64,000 nt of DNA from Simplicispira lacusdiani (lineage in GTDB: Bacteria; Pseudomonadota; Gammaproteobacteria; Burkholderiales; Burkholderiaceae_C). Positions 11,277-22,180 of this stretch are shown piece by piece. The translations under genes were made by a program, and so were the position numbers. The notes under the pieces are model-generated. The model saw only the letters and a program-made list of their open reading frames with translations. It was not told the DNA's origin and did no database searches. The DNA is taken from positions 121,101 to 185,100 of the forward strand of contig NZ_QXGR01000008.1 in assembly GCF_003604195.1 (NCBI RefSeq), read 5' to 3'. Each line of letters starts with the position of its first letter. Positions within the stretch are counted from its first letter, which is position 1.

Positions 11277-11362
11277 AGCTGCCAGCGCTTACCAGCTCTC
11301 ATTATTAGGCAAATAAGTGCCTGAAAATGAGAGTGGGCAAGCGCCAGCAGCTATCAAAATTG
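11277..11362. repeat. Short interspersed hairpin repeat (family 1), leuD-leuB gap
   Basis: An 86-bp nested dyad: outer arms AGCTGCCAGCGCTT and AAGCGCCAGCAGCT, next arms CTCTCATT/AATGAGAG, inner arms AGGCA/TGCCT. It ends in ATCAAAATTG. It is the longest copy of a repeat found at several other sites here (21505, 36420, 36870, 38446, 50899, 61244, 62480). It would form a large cruciform or mRNA hairpin just before the leuB ribosome site. Confidence 0.7.
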
Positions 11363-11377
11363 AAAGAAAACATTCCC

Positions 11378-12448
11378 ATGAAAATCGCAGTCCTGCCCGG
11401 TGATGGCATCGGCACCGAAATCGTCGCCGAGGCCGTCAAGGTGCTCAAGGCGCTGGATCTGAAGTTCGAGATGGAATCCGCCCTGGTCGGCGGCGCCGCC
11501 TACGAGGCCCATGGCCACCCGCTGCCCGAATCCACGCTCAACCTCGCCAAGGCGGCCGACGCCGTGCTGTTCGGCGCCGTGGGCGACTGGAAGTACGACA
11601 AGCTCGACCGGCCGCTGCGCCCCGAGCAGGCCATCCTCGGCCTGCGCAAGAACCTGGGCCTGTTCGCCAACTTCCGCCCGGCCATCTGCTACGAGCAGCT
11701 CGTGGGCGCGTCCAGCCTCAAGCCCGAACTGATCGCCGGCCTCGACATCCTCATCATCCGCGAGCTGACCGGCGACATCTACTTCGGCCAGCCGCGCGGC
11801 CGCCGCGTGGCCACCGATGGCCACTTCCCCGGCGCCGAGGAAGCGTATGACACCATGCGCTACTCCAAGCCCGAAATCGAGCGCATCGCCCATGTCGCCT
11901 TCCAGGCCGCGCGCAAGCGCAACAAGAAGGTCACCAGCGTGGACAAGGCCAACGTGCTGGAAACCTTCCAGTTCTGGAAGGACGTGGTCACCGAGGTGCA
12001 CCAGCAGTACCCCGACGTGGAACTGCAGCACATGTACGTGGACAACGCCGCCATGCAGCTCGTCAAGGCCCCCAAGGCCTTCGACGTGGTGGTCACCGGC
12101 AACATGTTCGGCGACATCCTGTCCGACGAGGCCTCCATGCTCACCGGCTCCATCGGCATGCTGCCCTCGGCCAGCCTGAACAGCCAGAACCAGGGCCTGT
12201 ACGAACCCAGCCACGGCAGCGCCCCCGACATCGCGGGCAAGGGCATCGCCAATCCGCTGGCCACCATCCTCTCGGCCGCGATGATGCTGCGCTTCAGCCT
12301 GAACCAGGAAGCCGCCGCCCAGCGCATCGAGGCGGCCGTGCAAAAGGTGCTGGCCCAGGGCCTGCGCACACCCGACATCTGGAGCGAAGGCACCACCAAG
12401 GTGGGCACGGCGCAGATGGGCGATGCGGTGGTGCAGGCGCTGGGCTGA
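11378..12448 (+). CDS. leuB: 3-isopropylmalate dehydrogenase
   Basis: NAD-dependent oxidative decarboxylase producing 2-ketoisocaproate in leucine synthesis, 356 residues from [19 protein letters not shown]. The cofactor and substrate signatures are intact: [40 protein letters not shown] and [14 protein letters not shown]. The frame is open 17 codons upstream through the hairpin repeat, but [10 protein letters not shown] is the family start. A good terminator follows at 12470-12492. Confidence 0.97.
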   Translation: MKIAVLPGDGIGTEIVAEAVKVLKALDLKFEMESALVGGAAYEAHGHPLPESTLNLAKAADAVLFGAVGDWKYDKLDRPLRPEQAILGLRKNLGLFANFRPAICYEQLVGASSLKPELIAGLDILIIRELTGDIYFGQPRGRRVATDGHFPGAEEAYDTMRYSKPEIERIAHVAFQAARKRNKKVTSVDKANVLETFQFWKDVVTEVHQQYPDVELQHMYVDNAAMQLVKAPKAFDVVVTGNMFGDILSDEASMLTGSIGMLPSASLNSQNQGLYEPSHGSAPDIAGKGIANPLATILSAAMMLRFSLNQEAAAQRIEAAVQKVLAQGLRTPDIWSEGTTKVGTAQMGDAVVQALG

Positions 12449-12469
12449 TCCCCCCGCAAGCACCCCGAA

Positions 12470-12492
12470 GGGCGGCCCCGTGCCGCCCTTTT
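12470..12492 (+). terminator. Rho-independent terminator after leuB
   Basis: GGGCGGC (12470-12476), a 5-nt loop, GCCGCCC (12482-12488) and TTTT. It closes the leu operon and isolates asd, which therefore needs its own promoter. Confidence 0.8.
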
Positions 12493-12547
12493 GCATGCGC
12501 GGGACCGGCCCACCGCCGCCGTAAGCTGGCGACAAGCCTCCATCCGC

Positions 12548-12553
12548 TACAAT
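12548..12553 (+). promoter_or_regulatory. Minus-10 element of the asd leader promoter
   Basis: TACAAT (5 of 6 to TATAAT) at 12548-12553. No convincing -35 hexamer lies 16-18 bp upstream. Transcription would begin near 12560, only a few bases before the leader-peptide ATG at 12562, so that peptide would be translated from a nearly leaderless mRNA. Confidence 0.45.
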
Positions 12554-12561
12554 GTTTAGCT

Positions 12562-12663
12562 ATGTTTGCCGCCCGCCCGTTCACCCTGAACACCGCTACT
12601 GCCGCCCTGGCAGGCGTGGCCGCGCGCGCAATCACCACCAAAACCACGACCATTAAGGGCTAA
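12562..12663 (+). CDS. Putative Thr/Ile/Lys-rich leader peptide of asd
   Basis: A 33-codon ORF, MFAARPFTLNTATAALAGV then AARAITTKTTTIKG, ending 92 bp before asd. Residues 24-32 read ITTKTTTIK: nine consecutive codons for Ile, Thr or Lys, three end products of the pathway that Asd feeds. It resembles the enterobacterial threonine leader ThrL, whose run is also Thr/Ile. It ends immediately before competing hairpins (12669-12726), as in transcription attenuators. No Shine-Dalgarno is visible. Caveat: the +1-shifted frame from an ATG at 12552 ends NHHQNHDH, because ACC-rich DNA reads as His there; but that ATG overlaps the -10 box. Confidence 0.55.
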   Translation: MFAARPFTLNTATAALAGVAARAITTKTTTIKG

Positions 12664-12668
12664 TCCAG

Positions 12669-12736
12669 CCTGGTTCGTCGTGCGCCCTCCCTGGCCAGAC
12701 GAGCCAGGCGAGCAGTCCGGTCTGGCACTGTTTCTT
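12669..12736 (+). promoter_or_regulatory. Candidate transcription attenuator upstream of asd
   Basis: Arm A CCTGGTTCGTC (12669-12679) pairs over 11 bp, with one G-U, with arm B GACGAGCCAGG (12698-12708). The left part of B, GCCAGAC (12694-12700), pairs instead with arm C GTCTGGC (12720-12726), which is followed by ACTGTTTCTT. A:B and B:C share 12698-12700 and exclude each other; a short local stem CCTGGC/GCCAGG (12690-12708) competes with both. Arm A begins six bases after the leader stop codon, so a ribosome stalled or released in the leader would decide the fold. The U-run after C is imperfect. Confidence 0.5.
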
Positions 12737-12755
12737 AACTTGAAAGGCGTTTGAA

Positions 12756-13886
12756 ATGAGCAAGTTGGTAGGTTTGGTCGGCTGGCGCGGCATGGTCGGC
12801 TCGGTCCTGATGGACCGCATGGTGCAGGAAAAGGACTTCGATCTGATCGAGCCCCTGTTCTTCTCCACCTCGAACGCGGGTGGCAAGGCCCCCGCCCAGG
12901 CCAAGAACGAAACCACGCTGCAGGACGCGTTCAACATCGAACAGCTCAAGCGCTGCGAAATCATCATCACCGCCCAGGGCGGTGACTACACCAATGAGGT
13001 CTACCCCAAGCTGCGCGCCGCCGGCTGGAACGGCCACTGGATTGACGCCGCATCCTCGCTGCGCATGGAAAAGAACGCCGTCATCGTGCTCGATCCGGTG
13101 AACATGCCGGTCATCAAGAACGCGCTGGCCAACGGCGGCAAGGACTGGATCGGTGGCAACTGCACCGTGTCCTGCATGCTGATGGGCGTGGGTGCGCTCT
13201 ACAAGGCGGGTCTGGTCGAGTGGATGAGCACCCAGACCTACCAGGCCGCGTCGGGCGGTGGCGCACAGCACATGCGCGAACTGCTGACGCAGTACGGCAC
13301 GCTCAACGCCGAGGTGAAGGCCCTGCTCGACGACCCCAAGAGCGCCATCCTGGAAATCGACCGGCTGGTCGCGGCCAAGCAGCGCAGCCTCACCGCCGCC
13401 GAGACCGCCAACTTCGGCGTGCCACTGGGCGGCAGCCTGATCCCCTGGATCGACAAGGACCTGGGCAACGGCATGTCCAAGGAAGAATGGAAGGGCATGG
13501 CCGAGACCAACAAGATCCTGGGCCAGGGCGAGGGCTTCGGCACGGCCGCCGTGCCGGTGGACGGCTTCTGCGTGCGCGTGGGCGCCATGCGCTGCCACAG
13601 CCAGGCCCTGACCTTCAAGCTGAAGAAGGACGTGCCCGTGGCCGACATCGAGGCCATGATCGCCGCCGACAACCAGTGGGTGAAGGTGGTGCCCAACACG
13701 CGCGAGGCCACCATCAAGGACCTGACCCCCGTGGCAGTGACCGGCACCATGACCATTCCCGTGGGCCGCATCCGCAAGCTGGCCATGGGCCCCGAGTACG
13801 TCGGCGCGTTCACCATCGGCGACCAGCTGCTGTGGGGCGCCGCCGAGCCGCTGCGCCGCATGCTGCGCATCCTGCTGGACGCCTGA
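12756..13886 (+). CDS. asd: Aspartate-semialdehyde dehydrogenase
   Basis: NADPH-dependent reduction of aspartyl phosphate to aspartate semialdehyde, the branch-point to Lys/diaminopimelate, Thr, Met and Ile. 376 residues, proteobacterial type. NADP motif at the start ([19 protein letters not shown]), catalytic cysteine in [12 protein letters not shown] (near residue 136), [12 protein letters not shown] and the active-site His segment [18 protein letters not shown] precedes the ATG. Isolated from leuB by a terminator and preceded by a putative leader/attenuator. A 12-bp perfect hairpin follows at 13895-13924. Confidence 0.97.
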   Translation: MSKLVGLVGWRGMVGSVLMDRMVQEKDFDLIEPLFFSTSNAGGKAPAQAKNETTLQDAFNIEQLKRCEIIITAQGGDYTNEVYPKLRAAGWNGHWIDAASSLRMEKNAVIVLDPVNMPVIKNALANGGKDWIGGNCTVSCMLMGVGALYKAGLVEWMSTQTYQAASGGGAQHMRELLTQYGTLNAEVKALLDDPKSAILEIDRLVAAKQRSLTAAETANFGVPLGGSLIPWIDKDLGNGMSKEEWKGMAETNKILGQGEGFGTAAVPVDGFCVRVGAMRCHSQALTFKLKKDVPVADIEAMIAADNQWVKVVPNTREATIKDLTPVAVTGTMTIPVGRIRKLAMGPEYVGAFTIGDQLLWGAAEPLRRMLRILLDA

Positions 13887-13894
13887 TAGAACCC

Positions 13895-13924
13895 GCGCGC
13901 GGCGCCCCCTCGGGCGCCGCGCGC
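13895..13924 (+). terminator. Strong hairpin downstream of asd
   Basis: Perfect 12-bp inverted repeat GCGCGCGGCGCC/GGCGCCGCGCGC with a 6-nt loop, starting 9 bp after the asd stop, then CTCCCTTCCT rather than a U-run. Probably an inefficient terminator or mRNA 3'-end stabiliser. Confidence 0.5.
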
Positions 13925-14044
13925 TCCCTTCCTGGGGGAAAAGCCAGGAAAAACAAGTTGTTACGCTCGTTGTCGCCGGACAACACCGTCCGCAGCCGGA
14001 CAGGCGGTTCGGGGCCCGCACCGGAGCTTCGCCTCTACGTTAGC

Positions 14045-14073
14045 TTGTCAGTGCAAAACATTGCTGCTATGGT
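14045..14073 (+). promoter_or_regulatory. Sigma-70 promoter for fimV
   Basis: TTGTCA (5 of 6), a 17-bp spacer, TATGGT (4 of 6). Expected start of transcription near 14080, in the 289-bp asd-fimV gap. Confidence 0.5.
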
Positions 14074-14175
14074 GCTTTTACCCATTCTCTAACGCTGGAG
14101 CGCAGCGGGCATCCGACCATGACAAAAAGCAGTCCGCTCCACCGAGCTTCAAATCCTTCTCAGTTGATGGCAACC

Positions 14176-16779
14176 ATGCATCGTTGGAAATTCTCTGCAC
14201 TGGCGGCGGCAGCCGTGGTGGCTGTCGGCCTGCACGCGCCCGACGCCCTGGCACTCGCACTGGGCCCCATCACGGTGCAATCGGCCCTGGGCGAACCGCT
14301 GCGCGCTGAAATCGATCTGCCGCAGATCACCCCCGCCGAAGCCGAATCCCTACGCGCCACGCCCGCCGCCGCGGAAACCTTCCGCGCCCAAGGCATGGAA
14401 TTCACGCCCATCGTCAACCGGCTCCAGTTCCAGCTCCATCGCCGTCCGGATGGCCGCACCGTGCTGCGCGTCACCAGCGACCGCCCCGTCAACGAACCCT
14501 TCGTCGATCTGGTGGTCGATGCCAACTGGAGCGCCGGCCGCATCACCCGCAGCTACACCATGCTGTTCGACCCGCCGGCCATGCGCAAGCCGGCACCGGC
14601 CACCGCCACGGTAGAGCCCCAGATCCCCGCAGCATCCCCCGCGCCCAAGGCGGCCGCCGCCGCTGCCACGCCACGCGCCCCCATGGTGCCGCGCACCGCT
14701 CCGGCCACGCCGGCCGCCACAGGCCCCGGCGAGACCGTGGTCGTCAAATCCGGTGAAACGGCCGGCCGCATCGCCAATGCGCACCGGCCGGCCGATGTCT
14801 CGCTCGACCAGATGCTCGTGGCCCTGCTGCGCGCCAACCCCGACGCCTTCATCCAAGGCAATGTCAACCGCATCAAGGCGGGCGCCGTGCTCCAGCTGCC
14901 CAGCGCCGCCGAAGCCAGCGCTACGCCGGCCGCCGAGGCACGCCAGATCCTGTCCACGCAAAGCCGCGACTTCAATGAGTTCCGCCGCAAGCTGGCGGGC
15001 GCGGCCCCGGCCGCCGAGGTGGCCGCATCGGGCCGCGCCGCATCGGGCCAAGTGCAGACCCGCGTGGAAGACCAGCGCGCCGCCAGCACGGCCCCTGACA
15101 AGCTCACGCTGTCCAAGGGTGCCGTCAAGGGCCAGAAAACGACCGAAGAGCAGCTGGCCAAGCGCAAGCAGACCCAGGATGCCTCGGCCCGCGTCGAGGA
15201 ACTGTCCAAGAACATCAGCGAGCTGAACAAGATCGCCGCGGCCTCCGGCGCGGCCCCGGCGGCTGCGGCCAGCGCCCCCACTGCGCCTGGCGTGACCGTG
15301 CCCGTCGCGGCAGCACCCGCGCCGGCCCCCGAGGCATCGGCGGCCGCCCCGGCGCCCGCTCCCGAACCAGCAGCCTCCAAGGTGGAACCTGCCGCCGCGC
15401 CCGCCAGCGAAGCCGCTTCCGCCACGGCGGCGGCCGACGCCGCCTCGGCACCCGCCAAGCCCAAGAAGCCCATCGTGCTGCCGCCTCCCGCCCCCGTGGA
15501 AGAGCCCAGCCTCCTGTCCGGCCTGATGGAAGACCCCATGATTCCGCTGGCTGGCGGCGGCCTGCTGGCCCTGCTGCTGGGCTATGGCGCCTGGCGCGTG
15601 GTGCAGCGCCGCCGTGGTGGCGCCAGCCTGGACAGCTCCTTCCTGGAAAGCCGCCTGCAGCCCGACTCCTTCTTTGGCGCCAGCGGCGGCCAGCGCGTGG
15701 ACACGGCGGGTTCCGACTCCACCACGGGCGGCTCCTCCATGGCCTACTCGCCCAGCCAGCTCGATGCCGGCGGCGACGTGGACCCCGTGGCCGAGGCCGA
15801 CGTGTACCTGGCCTACGGCCGTGACCTGCAGGCCGAGGAAATCCTCAAGGAAGCCGTGCGCCACAACCCGGCCCGCGTCTCCGTCCACGCCAAGCTGGGC
15901 GAAATCTACGCCAAGCGCCAGGACCGCAAGGCCCTGGAGTCCGTGGCCAGTGAAATCCACAACCTGACCCAGGGCGAGGGCCCGGACTGGAACCGCATCG
16001 CCGAACTTGGCCGCGACCTGGACCCGGAAAACCCGCTGTACCAGCCCGGCGGCCGCCCCGCCGCCGCAGGCACCATGGCCACGGCGGCCGCTGCCGCCGC
16101 CATGGCCGCGGCAGACGCTCCACTCACCGAACCCACCCTGTCCATCGACAGCACGCTGCCGCCGGACCTCGATCTGGACCTGGATCTCGATCTGGACCTG
16201 CCCGACGATGCCCTCACGGAGGCTCCCGTGGCCCCTGGCGGCTTCGCCGCCGCAGCCGCCGCGGCCCAGGCAGCGCCCATGCCCTCCGTCCCGGAACCCG
16301 TGGAAGCTGCGGACATGCCGGCCCCCGACATGGACGCCCTCGACACGCTGGCAACGCAGCCCATGCCGCAACCGCCGGCCCCCCCCGTGGAAATGGCGGC
16401 CACATCAGCGCCCTCCCTCGGCGACTTCGACATGCCACCGCTGGACTTGCCGAACCTGGACACTCCGCCCAGCGCCACGGGCAGCGCCAGTGCCGACAAG
16501 CCCTATGTGCCGTCCGACTCCGGCCTGATGGAATTCGACCTCGGCAGCATTTCGCTCGACCTTGATACCCCGGCGGCAGCCCCCGCCGCCAGCAGTGCCA
16601 CCGCCACCACCGAGGCCGCCCCACTGGACGACCCGCTGGCCACCAAGCTCGCGCTGGCGCAAGAGTTCAACACCATCGGCGACGCCGATGGCGCCCGCAC
16701 CCTGGTCGAGGAAGTGATCGCGGAATCCACCGGCGAACTCAAGGCACGCGCGCAGCGTATGCTGGCCGACCTGGGCTGA
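14176..16779 (+). CDS. fimV: FimV-like pilus assembly/polarity protein
   Basis: Inner-membrane hub protein of the FimV/HubP family, linked to type IV pili, twitching and pole organisation. From this start, 867 residues. [19 protein letters not shown] is an ideal signal sequence, so 14176 was preferred; the frame is open to an ATG at 14119 and no start has a good ribosome site. Order: conserved N-domain ([20 protein letters not shown]), LysM-like domain (about 188-245), short coiled coil, Ala/Pro-rich linker, one membrane helix ([16 protein letters not shown], near 460), TPR-like region, acidic tail with a Asp-Leu repeat, and the C-terminal FimV domain ([20 protein letters not shown]). Confidence 0.88.
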   Translation: MHRWKFSALAAAAVVAVGLHAPDALALALGPITVQSALGEPLRAEIDLPQITPAEAESLRATPAAAETFRAQGMEFTPIVNRLQFQLHRRPDGRTVLRVTSDRPVNEPFVDLVVDANWSAGRITRSYTMLFDPPAMRKPAPATATVEPQIPAASPAPKAAAAAATPRAPMVPRTAPATPAATGPGETVVVKSGETAGRIANAHRPADVSLDQMLVALLRANPDAFIQGNVNRIKAGAVLQLPSAAEASATPAAEARQILSTQSRDFNEFRRKLAGAAPAAEVAASGRAASGQVQTRVEDQRAASTAPDKLTLSKGAVKGQKTTEEQLAKRKQTQDASARVEELSKNISELNKIAAASGAAPAAAASAPTAPGVTVPVAAAPAPAPEASAAAPAPAPEPAASKVEPAAAPASEAASATAAADAASAPAKPKKPIVLPPPAPVEEPSLLSGLMEDPMIPLAGGGLLALLLGYGAWRVVQRRRGGASLDSSFLESRLQPDSFFGASGGQRVDTAGSDSTTGGSSMAYSPSQLDAGGDVDPVAEADVYLAYGRDLQAEEILKEAVRHNPARVSVHAKLGEIYAKRQDRKALESVASEIHNLTQGEGPDWNRIAELGRDLDPENPLYQPGGRPAAAGTMATAAAAAAMAAADAPLTEPTLSIDSTLPPDLDLDLDLDLDLPDDALTEAPVAPGGFAAAAAAAQAAPMPSVPEPVEAADMPAPDMDALDTLATQPMPQPPAPPVEMAATSAPSLGDFDMPPLDLPNLDTPPSATGSASADKPYVPSDSGLMEFDLGSISLDLDTPAAAPAASSATATTEAAPLDDPLATKLALAQEFNTIGDADGARTLVEEVIAESTGELKARAQRMLADLG

Positions 16780-16795
16780 GGAGTTGGGCCCGCGC

Positions 16796-17614
16796 ATGCG
16801 GATGGCGCTGGGCGTCAGCTACAGCGGCCAAAACTACCTGGGCTGGCAAAGCCAGCCCTCGGGCAACACGGTGCAGGACCGGCTGGAGGCGGCGCTCGCG
16901 CGGTTCGCCACCCAGCCCGTCAGCACGCTGTGCGCCGGCCGCACCGACGCTGGCGTGCACGGCCTGATGCAGGTGGTGCATTTCGACGCCCCGGTGGAGC
17001 GCAGCCCGTTCTCCTGGGTGCGCGGCACCAACGCCTTCCTGCCACCCGACATCGCCGTGCAATGGGCCCGGCCCGTGCCCGACGCTTTTCACGCCCGTGC
17101 CTGCGCCACCGCGCGGCGCTACGCCTATGTGCTGCTGCAGTCGCCGGTGCGCCCCAGCGTGGAAGCCGGGCGCGTGGGCTGGGTGTTCCGCCCGCTCGAC
17201 GGCGCCGCCATGCGCGAGGCCGCCGCGCACCTGCTGGGCGAGCACGATTTCACCTCGTTCCGCGCCTCGGCCTGCCAGGCGCTTTCGCCGGTCAAGACCC
17301 TGCACCGCATCGACATCACCCGCAAGGGCCCGGACCAGCCCGAGCCCGGCGAGGACTGGAGCCCGTGCTACTGGCGCTTCGAGTTCGAGGGCAACGCCTT
17401 CCTGCACCACATGATCCGCAACATCATGGGCTGCCTGGTGGCCATCGGCCAGGGCGCCAAGCCAGCCTCCTGGATGGCCGAGGTGCTGGCGGCGCGCTCG
17501 CGCGACGCGGCCGCACCCACCTTCTCGCCCGACGGGCTGTACTTCCTCGGGCCGCTCTACGACGCCGCCTGGGGCCTGCCCAGCCGCACGGCTGCGTATG
17601 ATGCGCTGCCATGA
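16796..17614 (+). CDS. truA: tRNA pseudouridine(38-40) synthase TruA
   Basis: Forms pseudouridine at positions 38-40 of the tRNA anticodon stem, 272 residues. Catalytic Asp51 lies in [17 protein letters not shown]; the C-domain has [11 protein letters not shown]. The start was placed at the ATG 16796, 12 nt after GAGGAG; a TTG at 16784 is also in frame. Begins 16 bp after fimV and its stop overlaps the trpF start (ATGA at 17611-17614), so it is translationally coupled to the trp genes, a common arrangement. Confidence 0.95.
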   Translation: MRMALGVSYSGQNYLGWQSQPSGNTVQDRLEAALARFATQPVSTLCAGRTDAGVHGLMQVVHFDAPVERSPFSWVRGTNAFLPPDIAVQWARPVPDAFHARACATARRYAYVLLQSPVRPSVEAGRVGWVFRPLDGAAMREAAAHLLGEHDFTSFRASACQALSPVKTLHRIDITRKGPDQPEPGEDWSPCYWRFEFEGNAFLHHMIRNIMGCLVAIGQGAKPASWMAEVLAARSRDAAAPTFSPDGLYFLGPLYDAAWGLPSRTAAYDALP

Positions 17615-18352
17615 GCAGCCCGCACACCCCGCCCCTTTCCGCACAGCCCCCCGCCACCCGGACCCGCATCAAGGTCTGCGGTCTCACGCGCGAGCAGGAC
17701 GTGGACGCCGCTGTCGCCGCCGGCGTGGACGCCGTGGGCTTCGTGCTCTACGCCCCCAGCCCGCGCGCCGTGACGCCGCAGCACGCCGCGCAGCTGGCGT
17801 CGCGCCTGCCGCCCTTCGTCACACCGGTGCTGCTGTTCGTCAACGAAACCGCTCCCAATGTGATAGCTGCCAGCACAATGGTGGCGGGCGCAATCCTCCA
17901 ATTTCATGGAGATGAAACCGCCGAGGAATGCTGGGAGGCCAGCGGCCGTGGCGCACGCCCCTACCTGCGCGCCGCGCGCATTCCCCTGGGGGAGCAAGGT
18001 ATCGGGTTCGACCTCGTAGAATATGCCCATGTTCACTCCCGCGCCCGGGCCATCCTGCTCGACGCCCATGTCGAAGGCTATGGCGGTGGCGGCAAGGCAT
18101 TCCATTGGTCACTCCTTCCTCCAAGCGTCACCTCTCACCTCGTTTTAAGTGGTGGACTCACGCCTGCAAACGTGACCGATGGCATCGTGCAGGTGCGCCC
18201 GCGAGGCCTCTCGCTGGCGGTTGATGTCAGTTCCGGCGTCGAGCTTGACGGCCCCGATGGCAAGCCCATCAAGGGCGTCAAGGACGCCGACAAGATCCAG
18301 CGCTTCGTGGCCGCCGTGCGCGCGGCCGACGAGCACCTTGCAAGGCAATCCC

Positions 18353-18375
<23 letters not shown>
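17611..18375 (+). CDS. trpF: Phosphoribosylanthranilate isomerase
   Basis: Tryptophan-pathway TIM-barrel isomerase, 254 residues. Core starts at [20 protein letters not shown] (Cys general base); [10 protein letters not shown] near the C-terminus binds phosphate. Longer than typical (about 205-220) because of an 18-residue Pro/Ser-rich N-terminal tail and a C-terminal tail caused by the 23-bp overlap with trpB. The DNA at 17862-17910 ([18 protein letters not shown]) contains GATAGCTGCCAGC and CCAATTTCA, resembling the interspersed hairpin repeat. Confidence 0.95.
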
Positions 18376-19617
<1,242 letters not shown>

Positions 19618-19621
<4 letters not shown>

Positions 19622-20439
19622 ACACCACACCGAACCGCATCGCCGCCACCTTCGCCGCCCTGCAGGCCAAGGGTCGCAAGGCGCTGATCCCCTACGTCAC
19701 GGCCGGCTTTCCGTTCGCCGACATCACGCCCGCGCTCATGCACGGCATGGTCGAGGCCGGCGCCGACATCATCGAGCTGGGCGTGCCCTTCTCCGACCCC
19801 ATGGCCGACGGCCCGGTCATCCAGAAAGCAGGCGAAAAGGCCCTGGCGCTGGGCACCGGCCTCAAGCAGGTGCTGGGCCATGTGCGCGAATTCCGCGGCC
19901 GCAACAAAGAAACGCCCGTCGTGCTGATGGGCTACGCCAACCCCGTGGAGCGCTACGACCAGATCCATGGAAAAGACGCCTTCGTGCGCGACGCAGCCGA
20001 GGCGGGCGTCGATGGCGTGCTCATCGTGGACTACCCGCCCGAGGAATGCACTGAGTTTGCCGCCAAGCTGCGCGCGCACGGCATGGACCTGATCTTCCTG
20101 CTGGCCCCCACCAGCACGGAGCAGCGCATGCAGGAAGTGGCGCGCGTGGCCAGCGGCTATGTGTACTACGTATCGCTCAAGGGCGTGACCGGCTCGGGCG
20201 CGCTCGACACCACCGCCGTCGAGGCCATGCTGCCGCGCATCCGCCAGCATGTGCACATCCCCGTGGGCGTGGGCTTCGGCATCCGCGACGCGGCCACGGC
20301 CCAGGCCATCGGCAAGGTGGCCGACGCAGTGGTCATCGGCAGCCGCATCATCCAGTTGCTGGAGGACCAGCCCCACGAAAAGATCGTGCCTGTGGCGATG
20401 GACTTCCTGCGCGGGGTCCGCAAGGCGCTCGACGCATAA
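19618..20439 (+). CDS. trpA: Tryptophan synthase alpha chain
   Basis: TIM-barrel subunit cleaving indole-3-glycerol phosphate, 273 residues from [20 protein letters not shown]. Catalytic Glu in [19 protein letters not shown] and Asp in [11 protein letters not shown]; phosphate loop VGVGFGIRD. The last gene of the coupled truA-trpFBA run; a GC-rich repeat element begins 11 bp after its stop. Confidence 0.97.
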
Positions 20440-20449
20440 AATGGAGGGC

Positions 20450-20560
20450 AACCCCCTGAGCGGCTTTGCCGCTTCCCCCTTCTCTCGCGCTGCGCGCGGG
20501 AAGGGGGACGCTCCCAGCGCGGCGGGGCGGCCATTGCGCGGGAGCCCTGATCTGGGCCAC
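20450..20560 (+). repeat. GC-rich 3'-end repeat (family 2), copy A
   Basis: Starts ACCCCCTGAG just after trpA, followed by GCGGCTTTGCCGC and the long hairpin CCCCCTTCTCTCGCGC/GCGCGCGGGAAGGGGG, then GGACGCTCCCAGCGCGGCGG and GGAGCCCTG. Closely similar to copy B (27606) and, in its first half, copy C (38556, minus). All three start within a few dozen bases of a stop codon in the sense orientation. Confidence 0.75.
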
Positions 20561-20609
20561 GCTAGTTTCACAGGCCGCGCCGCTGGCCCACTCATACAAA
20601 GGAAGACGA

Positions 20610-21482
20610 ATGTCCTGGCTTGAAAAACTCCTGCCCTCCAAGATCCAGCAAACCGATCCCACGGTGCGCCGCCAGATGCCCGAGGGCCTGTGGGTCAAGT
20701 GCCCCAGCTGCGAGACCGTGCTCTACAAGGCCGACCTGGAGCAGAACCAGAATGTCTGCCCGCACTGCAGCCACCACCACCGCATCGGCGCGCGCGCGCG
20801 GCTTGACGCCTTTCTCGACCCGGAAGGCCGCTACGAGATCGGCCAGGAGGTCATCCCGGTCGACGCCCTCAAATTCAAGGACAGCCGCAAGTACCCCGAG
20901 CGCCTGAAAGAAGCCCTGGAGAGCACGGGCGAGACCGACGCGCTCATCGTCATGGGCGGCGCCGTCAAGAGCATCAATGTGGTGGCGGCCTGCTTCGAGT
21001 TCGACTTCATGGGCGGCTCCATGGGCAGCGTGGTCGGCGAGCGTTTCGTGCGCGGCGTCGAGACCGCCATCGAGCAAAAGGTGCCCTTTATCTGCTTCAC
21101 CGCCACCGGTGGCGCACGCATGCAGGAAGGCCTGCTCTCGCTGATGCAGATGGCCAAGACCAACGCCGCGCTCACGCGCCTGGCCAAGAAGGGCCTGCCC
21201 TACATCAGCGTGCTGACCGACCCGACCATGGGCGGCGTGAGCGCGGGCTTCGCCTTCGTGGGCGACATCGTGATCGCCGAGCCCAAGGCGCTGATCGGCT
21301 TCGCCGGCCCGCGCGTGATTGAATCGACCGTGCGCGTGACCCTGCCCGAGGGCTTCCAGCGCGCCGAGTTCCTGATGCAAAAGGGTGCCGTGGACCTGAT
21401 CTGCGACCGCCGCGAACTGCGCACCACCGTGGCCCAGAGCCTGGCCATGCTGCAGCGCCTGCCGGCCGACGCCGTGATGTAA
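20610..21482 (+). CDS. accD: Acetyl-CoA carboxylase carboxyltransferase subunit beta
   Basis: Carboxyltransferase beta subunit making malonyl-CoA, 290 residues from [18 protein letters not shown]. Four-cysteine zinc finger [10 protein letters not shown] ... CPHCSHHH at about residues 30-55, then the crotonase-fold domain with [21 protein letters not shown] and [13 protein letters not shown]. Ribosome site AAAGGAAG. The frame upstream runs through the repeat element and is not coding. Gene order trpA-accD is usual in this group. Confidence 0.97.
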   Translation: MSWLEKLLPSKIQQTDPTVRRQMPEGLWVKCPSCETVLYKADLEQNQNVCPHCSHHHRIGARARLDAFLDPEGRYEIGQEVIPVDALKFKDSRKYPERLKEALESTGETDALIVMGGAVKSINVVAACFEFDFMGGSMGSVVGERFVRGVETAIEQKVPFICFTATGGARMQEGLLSLMQMAKTNAALTRLAKKGLPYISVLTDPTMGGVSAGFAFVGDIVIAEPKALIGFAGPRVIESTVRVTLPEGFQRAEFLMQKGAVDLICDRRELRTTVAQSLAMLQRLPADAVM

Positions 21483-21504
21483 GCACCGGGCGGCAGCGCA
21501 CGAA

Positions 21505-21560
21505 AAACTACAAATTTAATAGCTAGTAGCGCTTACCCAGTAAGCGTCTGCGGCATATTT
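21505..21560. repeat. Short interspersed hairpin repeat (family 1), accD-yggT junction
   Basis: AATTTAATAGCTAGTAGCGCTTACCC then AGTAAGCGTCTGCGG: the TAGCT...GCGCTT / AAGCG pattern of family 1. It lies between the convergent genes accD and yggT and may act as a bidirectional transcript end. Confidence 0.55.
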
Positions 21561-21570
21561 CGTGGTGATT

Positions 21571-22119
21571 TCAGCGCAGCGCGCTGGCCTGCAGGTTGCC
21601 CAACACCATCAGGGCCACCTGCAGCAGCACCAGCACCACCAGCGGCGACAGGTCGATGCCACCGGCCAGCGGCAGGATGCGCCGCACCGGGCGCAGTACG
21701 GGCTCGCACAGGCGCGCGATCACGTCCGACACGGGGGAATGCGCCTGCATCCAGGACATCACCGCATAGACGATGAGCAGGCCGATCAGCCCGGTGACCG
21801 CCACGCGCGCCAGGCCGAACAGCGCCAGCACCGGCAACCAGACCCAGCCGCCACCCATGCCGATCAACAGCCACAGAATGCCGTACTGCGCCAGTTCCAC
21901 CAGCAGCGCCGCCAACAGGCTGGCGCCGTCCCAGCGCCCCAGCGGCGGTACGACGCGGCGCAGCGGCAGCACCATCCAGTCGCTCAAAGCGAACACGAGA
22001 CGCCCGACAGGGTTGCCAAAAGGCACGCGCTGCCACTGCATGTAGATTCGCAACAGGCAGGCGCCGCACAGCAGCCCGGCCACCACATCCAGCAAAAAAG
22101 AAACAATCTGATAGAGCAT
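21571..22119 (-). CDS. YggT family membrane protein
   Basis: 182-residue integral membrane protein with two YggT repeats. Four to five hydrophobic helices are visible: MLYQIVSFLLDVVAGLLCG, LVELAQYGILWLLIG, LALFGLARVAVTGLIGLLIV and LVVLVLLQVALMVLGN. The signature RxxxPxxG-type segments occur as VPFGNPVGRLVFALSD and LCEPVLRPVRRILPLAGGIDLSPLV. Role poorly known (osmotic or membrane physiology). A TTG precedes the chosen ATG. Convergent to accD, divergent from the LON-domain gene. Confidence 0.85.
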   Translation of the reverse strand: MLYQIVSFLLDVVAGLLCGACLLRIYMQWQRVPFGNPVGRLVFALSDWMVLPLRRVVPPLGRWDGASLLAALLVELAQYGILWLLIGMGGGWVWLPVLALFGLARVAVTGLIGLLIVYAVMSWMQAHSPVSDVIARLCEPVLRPVRRILPLAGGIDLSPLVVLVLLQVALMVLGNLQASALR

Positions 22120-22180
22120 CAACGGGATACGTCCTCAGCCGAACAACGGCATGGGATGATAGCCCCTCCCTCGCCCCGCC

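Noticed and set aside
14350..16371. 673-codon open frame antisense to fimV
   Set aside because: Composition is Gly/Arg/Ala-rich shadow sequence of the Ala/Pro-rich FimV linker; no recognisable domain.
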